Shown here: in pieces, positions 25,550 through 32,265 of the stretch
Numbering within the stretch: position 1 is the stretch's first letter
Layout: each line of letters opens with the position of its first letter
DNA from: a bacterium
Lineage (GTDB): Bacteria > Cyanobacteriota > Vampirovibrionia > Gastranaerophilales > Gastranaerophilaceae
Direction: 5' to 3'
Assembly: GCA_017470245.1 (NCBI GenBank)
Contig: JAFUEV010000056.1
Coordinates: 1 to 32,265 of the forward strand
DNA length: 32,265 bases
Made by a program: the position numbers and the translations under genes
Notes under the pieces: generated by a model
Database searches by the model: none
What the model was told of the DNA's origin: nothing
The model's input: the letters and a program-made list of their open reading frames with translations, nothing else

Positions 25550-26124
25550 TATTCCTCTATTTTGTCATTTCTGCCGGATATTTTTTCTATTTGAGCTTCA
25601 ACATCGGCTTTATCTTTTGCATTTGGATTTAATTCCAAATATTTTTGATAATTTTCAATTGCAGAATTGTAAAGTTCTTCAATGAGATGATTTTCTTTAT
25701 CAGATAATTTTAATTTTTCATCAAAATTTATATCTTCCGGTTTTGGCGAATATAAAGAGTCATCTTCATTCATTCGGACTCTGCCTTGTTCCATATCAAC
25801 GGCTAAATTGTTTTCTGCAGTTGCTAGCGAATAATATGAATCTGCGTTATTCGGTTTCATTTCAATAACTTTTTTATATTCTTCAACTGCATTTATATAA
25901 TCTTCTGCCTGAGTATAGACTATCGCAAGATTATAATGAGTTTCAAAAACAGACGGATCTAAGTCTATACTTGATTTCAAACGTTCTATTGCTTGAGTGT
26001 AATCTCTCTTATCAGCGTAAGCCTTTGCTTTATTGTTTAAATCTTGTACTGCTAAATTATTTATACAAGCGGTTGAAAATACAGCAACAACCAGAATGCT
26101 TACAAGTGAAATAACTTTCTTCAT
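25549..26124 (-). CDS. TPR lipoprotein coupled to lgt
   Basis: 191 residues. The signal sequence ends VFSTAC, a loose lipobox with lipidation Cys at 20. Residues about 30-105 hold two tetratricopeptide repeats (AYADKRDYTQAIERLKSSID, then THYNLAIVYTQAEDYINAVE) and part of a third; another TPR-like helix pair (IENYQKYLELNPNAK) is near 155-170. An acidic insert (about 115-145) separates them. TPR lipoproteins scaffold envelope complexes; the partner here is unknown. AGAGGG precedes the ATG. It lies directly upstream of, and overlaps by one base, the enzyme that would lipidate it. Divergent from the zinc-finger gene. Confidence 0.85.
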   Translation of the reverse strand: MKKVISLVSILVVAVFSTACINNLAVQDLNNKAKAYADKRDYTQAIERLKSSIDLDPSVFETHYNLAIVYTQAEDYINAVEEYKKVIEMKPNNADSYYSLATAENNLAVDMEQGRVRMNEDDSLYSPKPEDINFDEKLKLSDKENHLIEELYNSAIENYQKYLELNPNAKDKADVEAQIEKISGRNDKIEE

Positions 26125-26239
26125 TTATATCCCTCTTTACAATGTTAAGATGATGTTAAACTAATTATAAAATATAAATAAAAATATGGCAAATAAAATT
26201 AATTTAAGTTACAATAGGGGAGTAAAAAGGAGAATTTAT

Positions 26240-26515
26240 ATGTCAGAGGATAAAGTAGTCAGTTTAGGTGCAAAGAAAAAAGCAATTGCTGATGAAAAAC
26301 AACAAGAGGAAAATTCCTCAAATATTCAAGAACCTGTATATTGCAGTTTTTGCGGCAGACCAAATACTCAGGTAATAAAAATGGTAAAGGGTCCGGGGGT
26401 TAATATTTGCTCAGAATGTGCGATGATAGCCGTTCAATATTTGATTTTACAAGATAGAATGCCGAGTGCTGAAGCTCAGCATATTTTAGATGCTTTCTGG
26501 GGAAAGGCAAGATAA
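26240..26515 (+). CDS. Orphan ClpX-type zinc-binding domain protein
   Basis: 91 residues from the ATG at 26240, 8 nt after AAAAAGGAGA (a longer in-frame ATG at 26186 lacks a site). Residues 33-70 match the C4 zinc-binding domain that begins ClpX: CSFCGR (35-40), VIKMVKGPGVNICSEC (45-60), with Cys 35, 38, 57 and 60 spaced C-X2-C-X18-C-X2-C. In ClpX this dimeric domain binds substrates and adaptors and precedes an AAA+ unfoldase of about 350 residues. Here it stands alone with a charged N-terminal tail. A role as substrate or adaptor docking piece for a Clp protease is inference. First gene of an operon running to hpt; a possible TACAAT -10 lies at 26210-26215. Confidence 0.88.
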   Translation: MSEDKVVSLGAKKKAIADEKQQEENSSNIQEPVYCSFCGRPNTQVIKMVKGPGVNICSECAMIAVQYLILQDRMPSAEAQHILDAFWGKAR

Positions 26516-26520
26516 TATAA

Positions 26521-28122
26521 ATGGCAGATACTCAATTTAGACAACTGAATCCTTTTGAATTAAAATCTGCAGTTACTAATTTGTTAAATAAAATAAATTC
26601 AGTAGAAGATTTGCAGGGGTGTTTGGCTGATTTTGATTTGCTTGATGCGCAAGATGATAAAAAAATAATTTCAAAAATTTTGTTTAAAGAGCTTGTAAAT
26701 TCTTCTGCTGACAAAATACCTGTTATATGCTTTATGTTAGAGCATTTTTTGCCTAAAGAAGAACTTATAAATAAACTTTGGGAAACTTTAAAAAATCAAA
26801 ATCTTCAAACCGAGGTAAAAATAACTGTTTTAAATCTTTTGCGTGATTTAGATTCAGATTGGTCATATGAAAGTTGTGAGGAGTATCTTGATGATGCGGA
26901 AAGTTTGCTTGACGAAAATACAAAACATCTTTTAAATACCGCAGTTATAAATCCTGAAGTTCAGATTGATTTTATGGATTTTATGGCATCATTGAGAGTT
27001 CAGGATAAGATTACTCTATTAAATTCTTTTGGGGAAGATTTTTCATCTGATGCTTTAGCAAACATTTTAATTCCCGTTTTTGTATCGGAACCGGATAGTC
27101 CGCAAGGTCGTGAAGCTCTCAGACTTTTGGGTGATACCAAATCTCAGCTTGCCTTGCATGCATTAGAGGAAATGAAACCTCTTGCCACGGGAGAATTACT
27201 TTCTTTAATTAAAAAAAGTCTTTCTACCATAAAAATTTCAGGTATGAGAGAAGATAATACAAAAGCTTTTTATAAAGAAGTTTTATCAAACAGTAAACCT
27301 CATAAATTTTATATTACATACCCTGATGGCCGAGGGGATCAAGCATTAATTTTTACAAGAATTACTGATAATAAAAAAATAAGATTTGTTTCTGTTGTTA
27401 TAAATGTTGAATCTGGAATTAGAGATTGTTTTGGTTTTTTTGAAATCTCAGAGTTTGAATGCAGTAAAATTCTTGAACGTTTCCTACGTGATGAAAAAAC
27501 CGTTGATATTGATCCCGAATCTTTTAAAACCATTCTTTATAATGCAGAAGTACAAACGATTAAAGCAAATCAAAATAAGTGGAAGCTTCCTTATGAATAT
27601 GTCTGCTGGAAAAATTTGCTTATTGATGTAGATTTTGATGCCCAATCTGTAGAAGAAATTATAAATGAACAGGTTATTCCTTCAAATGTTGACGATTCGG
27701 TTTTTGAAAAATTAGCACAAATGAAGGTTTCTGCTCATTGGTTTATGGATTGTCAATACAGCAGTGAATTTGAAGAAGTTTTGGCGAAGTTGAAATCTTC
27801 CAATAATTTAGATGAACTCGTAGAAAATAATTTGAATAAAGTATTTGATGAAAAAGAGCAAGCCGAGTGGATAAAAAAAATATATGTTTCATCATATATC
27901 AAATACGTAATTGGAAAAGAAGATGAAGCCGGTTTGATCTTGGGGATAACTAAAGATGAAAAAGTCTTGAAAAACTTCTTTGCAGAAATTTTGAAACGGA
28001 GTATTTATGAATATTTGATGCTTATAAAATACAATACGAGCGTTGATAATCATAACTTGACTCATGATGAAATAAACGATAAAATCAACTATATTGAAAG
28101 CAGGTGGGTGCATAATGTATAA
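26521..28122 (+). CDS. Helical-repeat protein of unknown function
   Basis: 533 residues. The first about 250 are helix pairs resembling HEAT-type repeats (LFKELVNSSADKIPVICFML, KITVLNLLRDLD, GREALRLLGDTKSQLALHAL). Residues about 258-325 switch to a strand-rich segment (HKFYITYPDGRGDQALIFTR, IRFVSVVINVESGIRDCFGF). The rest is helical and acidic. No signal peptide, membrane segment or catalytic motif. It starts 5 nt after the zinc-finger gene and overlaps ruvX by 8 bp, so it is co-translated with both. A scaffold role is possible. I recognise no family. Confidence 0.75.
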   Translation: MADTQFRQLNPFELKSAVTNLLNKINSVEDLQGCLADFDLLDAQDDKKIISKILFKELVNSSADKIPVICFMLEHFLPKEELINKLWETLKNQNLQTEVKITVLNLLRDLDSDWSYESCEEYLDDAESLLDENTKHLLNTAVINPEVQIDFMDFMASLRVQDKITLLNSFGEDFSSDALANILIPVFVSEPDSPQGREALRLLGDTKSQLALHALEEMKPLATGELLSLIKKSLSTIKISGMREDNTKAFYKEVLSNSKPHKFYITYPDGRGDQALIFTRITDNKKIRFVSVVINVESGIRDCFGFFEISEFECSKILERFLRDEKTVDIDPESFKTILYNAEVQTIKANQNKWKLPYEYVCWKNLLIDVDFDAQSVEEIINEQVIPSNVDDSVFEKLAQMKVSAHWFMDCQYSSEFEEVLAKLKSSNNLDELVENNLNKVFDEKEQAEWIKKIYVSSYIKYVIGKEDEAGLILGITKDEKVLKNFFAEILKRSIYEYLMLIKYNTSVDNHNLTHDEINDKINYIESRWVHNV

Positions 28123-28519
28123 GGTTATGGCACTTGATATAGGAACAAAGCGTATTGGTATTGCGCTAAGTGATTACTTGCTAATGCTTGCAAACGGTCA
28201 TTCTTATATTGCCAGAAACCCTGAGAAAAATGCACTTGATGCCATCAATAAGATTGCTAAAGAAAACAATGTCAAAAAAATTGTTGTAGGAATTCCATAT
28301 AATATGGACGGAACAAAAGGTTTTCAGGCAGAAAATTGCGAAGAATTTGCTTCAAAAATTAAAGGTTATGAGATAATCTATGAAGATGAAAGGTTAACCT
28401 CTGATGCGGCAGAAGAAAATCTTCGTAATAAAAAAATAGATTTTAGAAAAGATAAAGGTTTGGTAGATGTGGAAAGTGCTTGTATAATACTTGAACAGTA
28501 CCTTTCACGAACAAGATAA
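28115..28519 (+). CDS. ruvX: RuvX/YqgF Holliday junction resolvase-like nuclease
   Basis: 134 residues, RNase H-like fold. ALDIGTKRIGIALSD (6-20, Asp8), VVGIPYNMDGT (57-67), YEDERLTS (89-96) and GLVDVESA (115-122) hold the acidic active-site residues. The protein is near universal; it has been linked to 16S rRNA 5'-end maturation and to Holliday junction cleavage. Start ATG at 28115, with AGGTGGG 7 nt upstream, inside the end of the preceding gene. Followed at 12 bp by a DUF1292 gene, an order also seen in Firmicutes (yrrK-yrzB). Confidence 0.93.
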   Translation: MYKVMALDIGTKRIGIALSDYLLMLANGHSYIARNPEKNALDAINKIAKENNVKKIVVGIPYNMDGTKGFQAENCEEFASKIKGYEIIYEDERLTSDAAEENLRNKKIDFRKDKGLVDVESACIILEQYLSRTR

Positions 28520-28531
28520 GGAGACATAATT

Positions 28532-28822
28532 ATGGCAGTAAATGAAGATAGTATTATAGAAATTACAGATGATGACGGTTCTGTAATCAGATGTGAATTG
28601 TTTGATATCATTGAATTTGAAGGTAAAAATTATGCATTGCTTGCAGAAGTTGATAGTACTGAAGAAGGCGAAGAACCTGAAATTGTATTGATGAGATTTA
28701 CTGAAGAAGGTGAAGAAGAAGTATATTTTGAAACTATTGATGATGATGAAGAATTTGAAAGAGTCCAAGCATATATTGAATCTTTGCCGGTAGCTGAAGA
28801 AGACGAGGAAGACGAGGAATAA
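28532..28822 (+). CDS. DUF1292 family protein
   Basis: 96 residues, very acidic. The DUF1292 pattern is visible: IIEITDDDGSVIRCELFDII, then YALLAEVDS and EIVLMRFTEEGEEEVYFETI, ending in an Asp/Glu-rich tail (AEEDEEDEE). Function of the family is unknown. Its genomic link with ruvX is conserved in Firmicutes. AAGGAG is 9 nt before the ATG. The acidic tail provides the GAGGAA that serves as ribosome binding site of the next gene. Confidence 0.88.
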   Translation: MAVNEDSIIEITDDDGSVIRCELFDIIEFEGKNYALLAEVDSTEEGEEPEIVLMRFTEEGEEEVYFETIDDDEEFERVQAYIESLPVAEEDEEDEE

Positions 28823-28826
28823 AAAT

Positions 28827-30182
28827 TTGTTTGAAAAATTTACTGAAAAGGCAGTTAATGTAATTGTAGAAGCTCAAAATATCGCAATTTATGATCATTC
28901 GGACAAAGTTTTAGCCGAACATTTGTTGTTGGCTTTAGTTAAAGAGACTAAGGGATTTTGCGCTAAAATTTTCAAAAATTATAATATTACTTATGAAAGA
29001 TTAGCACAGGAAATTTATTTTAGTCTGAATATAAGTGACTCTGATATGACTTCTTCAGTGCCGTTCGGTGAAGATTTCAAACGTATTTTATCCAAAACAT
29101 TGACTTTAATTGAGCAATCAGGAAATCCGACAGTTCACTATGAACATCTTGTTTTGGCTGCTATTACCGATAAACAATCAAAACTTCCTCAATATTTAGA
29201 AAATTTAGGTTTTGATATTGAAAAATCTAAGCCACTAATTGAAAAATTAGTTCAGCGTAAGGTTAAAAAGGATTTTCACCCTGAATTGGACGAAAATAAG
29301 GAACCTGAAATTAATTTAACTCAAGAAACAGATTCCCTTTTTGATAATGAAAAATCCTCAAAAGTTTTTGAAAGAGCAGTGTCTAAATTATCAACATCTA
29401 ATTACGAAATTTTGGGAACTGAACAAATAATATCTTCAATTTTGGAAGATAAAGAATCTGATTTAGCTAAAATTTTAGCAGATTTTGGTATAACTAATGA
29501 AATTTTTGAAGAAAAGTTATCTCATGTGAATTCTCGTAAAGCAGAATATGAGGGACGGCAAATTGTCTTTACTCCGAATGCTTTTATTGCTATGAGTTTA
29601 GCTTTGCAAACCGCTAAAGAATTAGGTTCATCAGAGGTTTTGCCTGAACATATGATTTTAGGCTTGTTAAAGACTAAAAAGGGTGTGGCTTATAATATTT
29701 TCAAAGAACTGAATATTAATGATGATGACTTGGCTCATGGCATTATAAAACCTATTGAAAAGCAAATGCCGGAAACACTTACGATTTTGCGTTTGGCAAA
29801 ACAGGAAGCAAGGCGTATGGGACGTGGTGTTGTCGGAACTGAAATGTTTTTACTCGGAATTATCGGAGAAGCTACAGGAATTGGTGCTATTGTCCTAAAT
29901 GAATTAGAAATAAATATTAAAGATGCCCGAATAATTGTTGAAAGAATTATCGGTCCAAGTAATGAATATTTTGATAACGAAGTAGTATTTACAAAGCGTG
30001 CAAAACGAGTTTTAGAAACTGCTTGGGAGCATGCAAAAAAATCCAGCAAAACTAAAATTGAGTCTTCCGATCTTTTATGGGCAATAACAACTGAGCCGAC
30101 TTCTCTTGCAATGCAGGCTTTAGAGCAATTGGGTACTGATGTTGTTGAAATTCGTGAAGGTATTAAAAAACATTTAAAATAG
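28827..30182 (+). CDS. Triple Clp N-domain protein without an AAA+ ATPase
   Basis: 451 residues made of six Clp_N motifs, i.e. three two-motif Clp N-domains: about 1-143, 178-308 and 315-451. It opens with MFEKFTEKAVNVIVEAQN as ClpC does. The last domain is closest to ClpC (EARRMGRGVVGTEMFLLGII, VFTKRAKRVLETAWEHAKK). No Walker A or B motif, arginine finger or ClpP-binding loop follows: the reading frame stops. In ClpC the N-domain binds adaptors (MecA, McsB) and, in actinobacteria, phospho-arginine substrates. A free array could be an adaptor decoy, a substrate collector or an inhibitor; all three are inference. TTG start with GAGGAA 7 nt upstream, 4 nt after the DUF1292 stop. tilS overlaps its stop. 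Confidence 0.9.
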   Translation: MFEKFTEKAVNVIVEAQNIAIYDHSDKVLAEHLLLALVKETKGFCAKIFKNYNITYERLAQEIYFSLNISDSDMTSSVPFGEDFKRILSKTLTLIEQSGNPTVHYEHLVLAAITDKQSKLPQYLENLGFDIEKSKPLIEKLVQRKVKKDFHPELDENKEPEINLTQETDSLFDNEKSSKVFERAVSKLSTSNYEILGTEQIISSILEDKESDLAKILADFGITNEIFEEKLSHVNSRKAEYEGRQIVFTPNAFIAMSLALQTAKELGSSEVLPEHMILGLLKTKKGVAYNIFKELNINDDDLAHGIIKPIEKQMPETLTILRLAKQEARRMGRGVVGTEMFLLGIIGEATGIGAIVLNELEINIKDARIIVERIIGPSNEYFDNEVVFTKRAKRVLETAWEHAKKSSKTKIESSDLLWAITTEPTSLAMQALEQLGTDVVEIREGIKKHLK

Positions 30183-31519
30183 TGATTAAATTAAAAAATA
30201 CAATCAAATCTTTTCTAAAAAAATATAGTATTGATAATCCAAATTTGACATATTTGGTTGGGTTTTCCGGCGGATATGATTCAATGTGTTTGTTAGATAT
30301 TTTAAGAAAAACAGCCCCAAAAAATAAAATTGTCGCTTTGCATTTAAATCATAAATGGCGCGGAAAAGAAAGTGATAATGAAGCTATAAATTGTGAAAAT
30401 TTCTGCAAATCTTTGGGTATAGAATTTTACAAAGAAAATTTGTCTTTTGATGTCCCTCACAATGAAACTGCTGCTCGTAATGCAAGATATGAATTTTTTG
30501 AAAAGTGCAGTAAAAAGTTTGATTCAAAAATTGTTTTTACTGCTCACAATGCAAATGATAATGCTGAAACTTTAATTTATCGTATAGCTAAAGGTACGGG
30601 TATTTCAGGATTACAGGGAATTAGTGAAAAAAGAGATATCTTTTACAGACCTCTATTGGCGATTTCAAGAACAGAAATTGAGGAGTATTGCAGAAAAAAC
30701 AAACTAAACCCTAATTTTGACAGTTCAAATTCTGATACTAAGTATAAAAGAAATTTAATCAGAGCAAAAGTAATGCCTTTATTAAATGAAGTTAGTTGTA
30801 ATTCTCTTGAGGCTATAAATTCTCTTAGTGAGATTGCAAAAGAGGATAATGAGATTGTTGAAGAATATATTTCAATGCTTTGTGATAAAATTTCCGAAAA
30901 TGATGGCTTTTTGACAAAGAAATTTTTAAACTTGTCAAATGCGGTTCAAAATAGAATTATTTATAATCTGTTTATAAAATACGATTTGGATTATGACAGA
31001 AAGAAAATTTCATATATATTGGATTTTATAAAAGAGAATTCAAATTCAAAATCCGGAAAAACTTGTTCTTTGACAGATAATTTGTGGATTTTTGCCAGTG
31101 AAAAAATTATAAAAGTTATTACAGATGAAAAGATAGAGCTTCCATATTTTCATATATTAAAAGAAGGTAAATATGAAAGTAAGGGTTATATTTTTGAAGT
31201 TGAAAAATTTAGCAAGGAAGTCAAAAAATTTCCAAAAGAAAATGAAAATATTGCGTATGTTGATTTACGAAGTTTTGAGATGAATTTTGAAGTTCGTACA
31301 AGACAAAACGGTGATGTGATTCAACCATACGGTATGAATGGTTCTCAAAAATTAAAAAAATACCTTAATTCCAAAAAAATTCCAAATCACGAAAAAGATA
31401 AATTGTTATTTTTGACTTATGAAAATGAAATTTTGTGGGCAATAAATTTAGGTATTAGTGATAAAATAAAAGTAGTTAAAAATCCTACGCACCGTTTAAA
31501 ATTTTTAAAGAAAGGCTAA
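30182..31519 (+). CDS. tilS: tRNA(Ile)-lysidine synthase
   Basis: 445 residues. TilS uses ATP to attach lysine to C34 of the CAU-anticodon isoleucine tRNA so that it reads AUA; it acts in the cytoplasm and is essential. The PP-loop is GFSGGYDSMCLL (27-38). LHLNHKWRG, AHNANDNAETLIYRIAKGTG and YKRNLIRAKVMPLL are standard core motifs, and the C-terminal substrate domain shows GDVIQPYGMNGSQKLKKYL. AUA is used in this AT-rich genome. GTG start shares its G with the TAG of the preceding gene (TAGTG), so translation is coupled. Directly followed by hpt, as in Bacillus. Confidence 0.94.
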   Translation: MIKLKNTIKSFLKKYSIDNPNLTYLVGFSGGYDSMCLLDILRKTAPKNKIVALHLNHKWRGKESDNEAINCENFCKSLGIEFYKENLSFDVPHNETAARNARYEFFEKCSKKFDSKIVFTAHNANDNAETLIYRIAKGTGISGLQGISEKRDIFYRPLLAISRTEIEEYCRKNKLNPNFDSSNSDTKYKRNLIRAKVMPLLNEVSCNSLEAINSLSEIAKEDNEIVEEYISMLCDKISENDGFLTKKFLNLSNAVQNRIIYNLFIKYDLDYDRKKISYILDFIKENSNSKSGKTCSLTDNLWIFASEKIIKVITDEKIELPYFHILKEGKYESKGYIFEVEKFSKEVKKFPKENENIAYVDLRSFEMNFEVRTRQNGDVIQPYGMNGSQKLKKYLNSKKIPNHEKDKLLFLTYENEILWAINLGISDKIKVVKNPTHRLKFLKKG

Positions 31520-32052
31520 TGATGGAGATAAAAATTGAAGATTTAAAGGTCCTTTTTAGTGAAGAACAGATAAAAGCAAAAATAAAAGAACTTGCAAAAG
31601 AAATGAATGATTTCTATAAAGGTGAAGAAGTTATTGCAATATGTGTTTTAAAAGGTTCTGTACTATTTATGTCTGATTTAACAAGAGAGCTTAATATGCC
31701 GTTAAAGATGGAATTTATAAGGCTTTCCAGTTATGGTTCATCAATGACAACTTCGGGTAAAGTTAATGCTGTTGATATAAAATTGCCTGATTTAAACGGT
31801 AAAAATGTTTTAATTGTTGAAGATATTGTAGATACAGGTTTAACTGCAAAATTTCTGATAGATTTTATACATATGAATTTTCAGGTAAAAACTTTTAAAT
31901 TTTGTTCTCTTTTGGACAAAAAAATTACCAGAAAAACAGATGTAGAACCTGATTATTATTGTTTTGATGTTGATGACAAGTTTGTTGTGGGTTATGGATT
32001 AGATTACGACGGATATTTCAGAAATCTGAAATATATAGGGTATAAGGAGTGA
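31519..32052 (+). CDS. hpt: Hypoxanthine phosphoribosyltransferase
   Basis: 177 residues, usual length. Hpt joins hypoxanthine (and guanine) to PRPP in purine salvage. Motifs are ICVLKGSVLFMSDL (41-54), MEFIRLSSYGSS (64-75), the PRPP loop VLIVEDIVDTGLT (97-109) and DYYCFDVDDKFVVGYGLD near the C-terminus. The ATG overlaps the tilS stop (TAATG); a second ATG at 31522 is better spaced from AAAGG and may be the true start. The tilS-hpt pair is conserved in Firmicutes, often with ftsH next; here a repeat cluster follows instead. Confidence 0.94.
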   Translation: MMEIKIEDLKVLFSEEQIKAKIKELAKEMNDFYKGEEVIAICVLKGSVLFMSDLTRELNMPLKMEFIRLSSYGSSMTTSGKVNAVDIKLPDLNGKNVLIVEDIVDTGLTAKFLIDFIHMNFQVKTFKFCSLLDKKITRKTDVEPDYYCFDVDDKFVVGYGLDYDGYFRNLKYIGYKE

Positions 32053-32064
32053 ATTGTTAACACT

Positions 32065-32110
32065 CCCTCGCCCCTTGTGGGAGAAGGTGCCTGTAAGGCG
32101 GGGGAGGGGG
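32065..32110. repeat. CCCTCGCCCC / GGGGAGGGG imperfect palindrome
   Basis: Imperfect G/C-rich arms (about 32065-32074 and 32100-32110) flank a small hairpin (gcct/aggc, 32089-32099). Its composition contrasts sharply with the AT-rich genes. It resembles the element at 7299-7382 in general design. Confidence 0.5.
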
Positions 32111-32125
32111 CAAGACCCGCGGACT

Positions 32126-32196
32126 CGTCATTGCGAGGGAGGAACGACCGAAGCAATCCAGTCTGCTTCGTCATTGCGAGCGAAGCGAAGAATCTC
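32126..32196. repeat. Two copies of a CGTCATTGCGAG repeat
   Basis: Copy one runs from cgtcattgcgag (32126-32137) to gaagcaatcc (about 32159). Copy two runs from cgtcattgcgag (32169-32180) through cgaagcgaag to aatct (32195). I recall closely similar repeats in intergenic DNA of many unrelated bacteria. A minus-strand ORF here (MRFFASLAMT...) is a translation artefact of the repeat. Confidence 0.65.
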
Positions 32197-32209
32197 AATA
32201 TTGTTCAAA

Positions 32210-32240
32210 GACTGTTAAGACCGCTAAGACCGTTAAGTCC
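32210..32240 (+). repeat. 9-bp repeat array (GACCGTTAA family)
   Basis: Three tandem units, gactgttaa, gaccgctaa and gaccgttaa, plus a partial gtcc. Same unit and period as the arrays at 5412-5447 and 5524-5550. The remaining bases to 32265 hold nothing identifiable. Confidence 0.7.
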
Positions 32241-32265
32241 AATACGGTGCTGAAGCACAGATTAA

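Noticed and set aside
32004..32198. Minus-strand ORF beginning MRFFASLAMT
   Set aside because: It is a translation of the CGTCATTGCGAG repeat and the antisense end of hpt; this artefact is common wherever the repeat occurs.
32055..32217. Plus-strand TTG-started ORF after AAGGAG at the end of hpt
   Set aside because: The AAGGAG is simply the last Lys-Glu codons of hpt, and the frame is made entirely of repeat sequence.

Overview
The window is AT-rich, gene-dense bacterial chromosome using the standard code (TAA, TAG and TGA all end genes). Most starts have AGGAG-type ribosome binding sites. Several features point to a diderm bacterium near the base of the cyanobacterial line, most likely a gut Gastranaerophilales/Vampirovibrionia ('Melainabacteria'). 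These are a giant AsmA-like protein, a lipobox lipoprotein beside lgt, Clp N-domains that read like cyanobacterial ClpC, and several families I only associate with that group. The taxonomic call is inference; no rRNA or tRNA gene is visible in the window.

Layout. 1-273: palindromic and nested inverted repeats. 274-3424 (minus): two tandem glycine-zipper paralogues, then a pseudo-receiver/GGDEF protein. 3534-7177 (plus): a cytoplasmic alpha/alpha-toroid protein, a repeat-flanked leader that can hide a ribosome binding site, and a coiled-coil protein with flagellar-hook-like ends. 7229-7575: terminator, palindromic repeat and a small ORF. 7748-12247 (plus): a 1499-residue AsmA/TamB-like protein, converging through a bidirectional terminator on gyrA (minus). 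14979-17570 (minus): comF, a small unknown gene and a GT2 glycosyltransferase with beta-sandwich repeats. 17711-21360 (plus): an XRE regulator, then an operon of a secreted alpha/beta hydrolase, an unknown, a NagZ-type GH3 enzyme and a membrane-anchored unknown. 21422-24448 (plus): glyA, a WecA/TagO-type glycan-lipid transferase, and a perfect-consensus promoter driving a structured leader and a small membrane protein. 24510-26124 (minus): TPR lipoprotein, lgt and a 50-residue small ORF. 26240-32052 (plus): a tight operon of an orphan ClpX-type zinc-finger protein, a helical unknown, ruvX, a DUF1292 protein, a protein made of three Clp N-domains with no ATPase, tilS and hpt. 32053-32265: a cluster of dispersed repeats.

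How the genes work together. Envelope functions recur: AsmA-like lipid transport, lipoprotein maturation, glycan-lipid initiation, a GT2 enzyme and muropeptide recycling. The most unusual content is (1) the 26.2-32.1 kb operon, which carries two Clp-derived substrate/adaptor modules (a ClpX zinc-binding domain and a triple Clp_N array) with no AAA+ ATPase; (2) three genes whose -10 box sits only 6-9 nt before the ATG with no ribosome binding site, implying leaderless mRNAs; (3) two structured leaders (5566-5661 and 23739-23896); and (4) a 9-bp-periodic repeat family found in three arrays.
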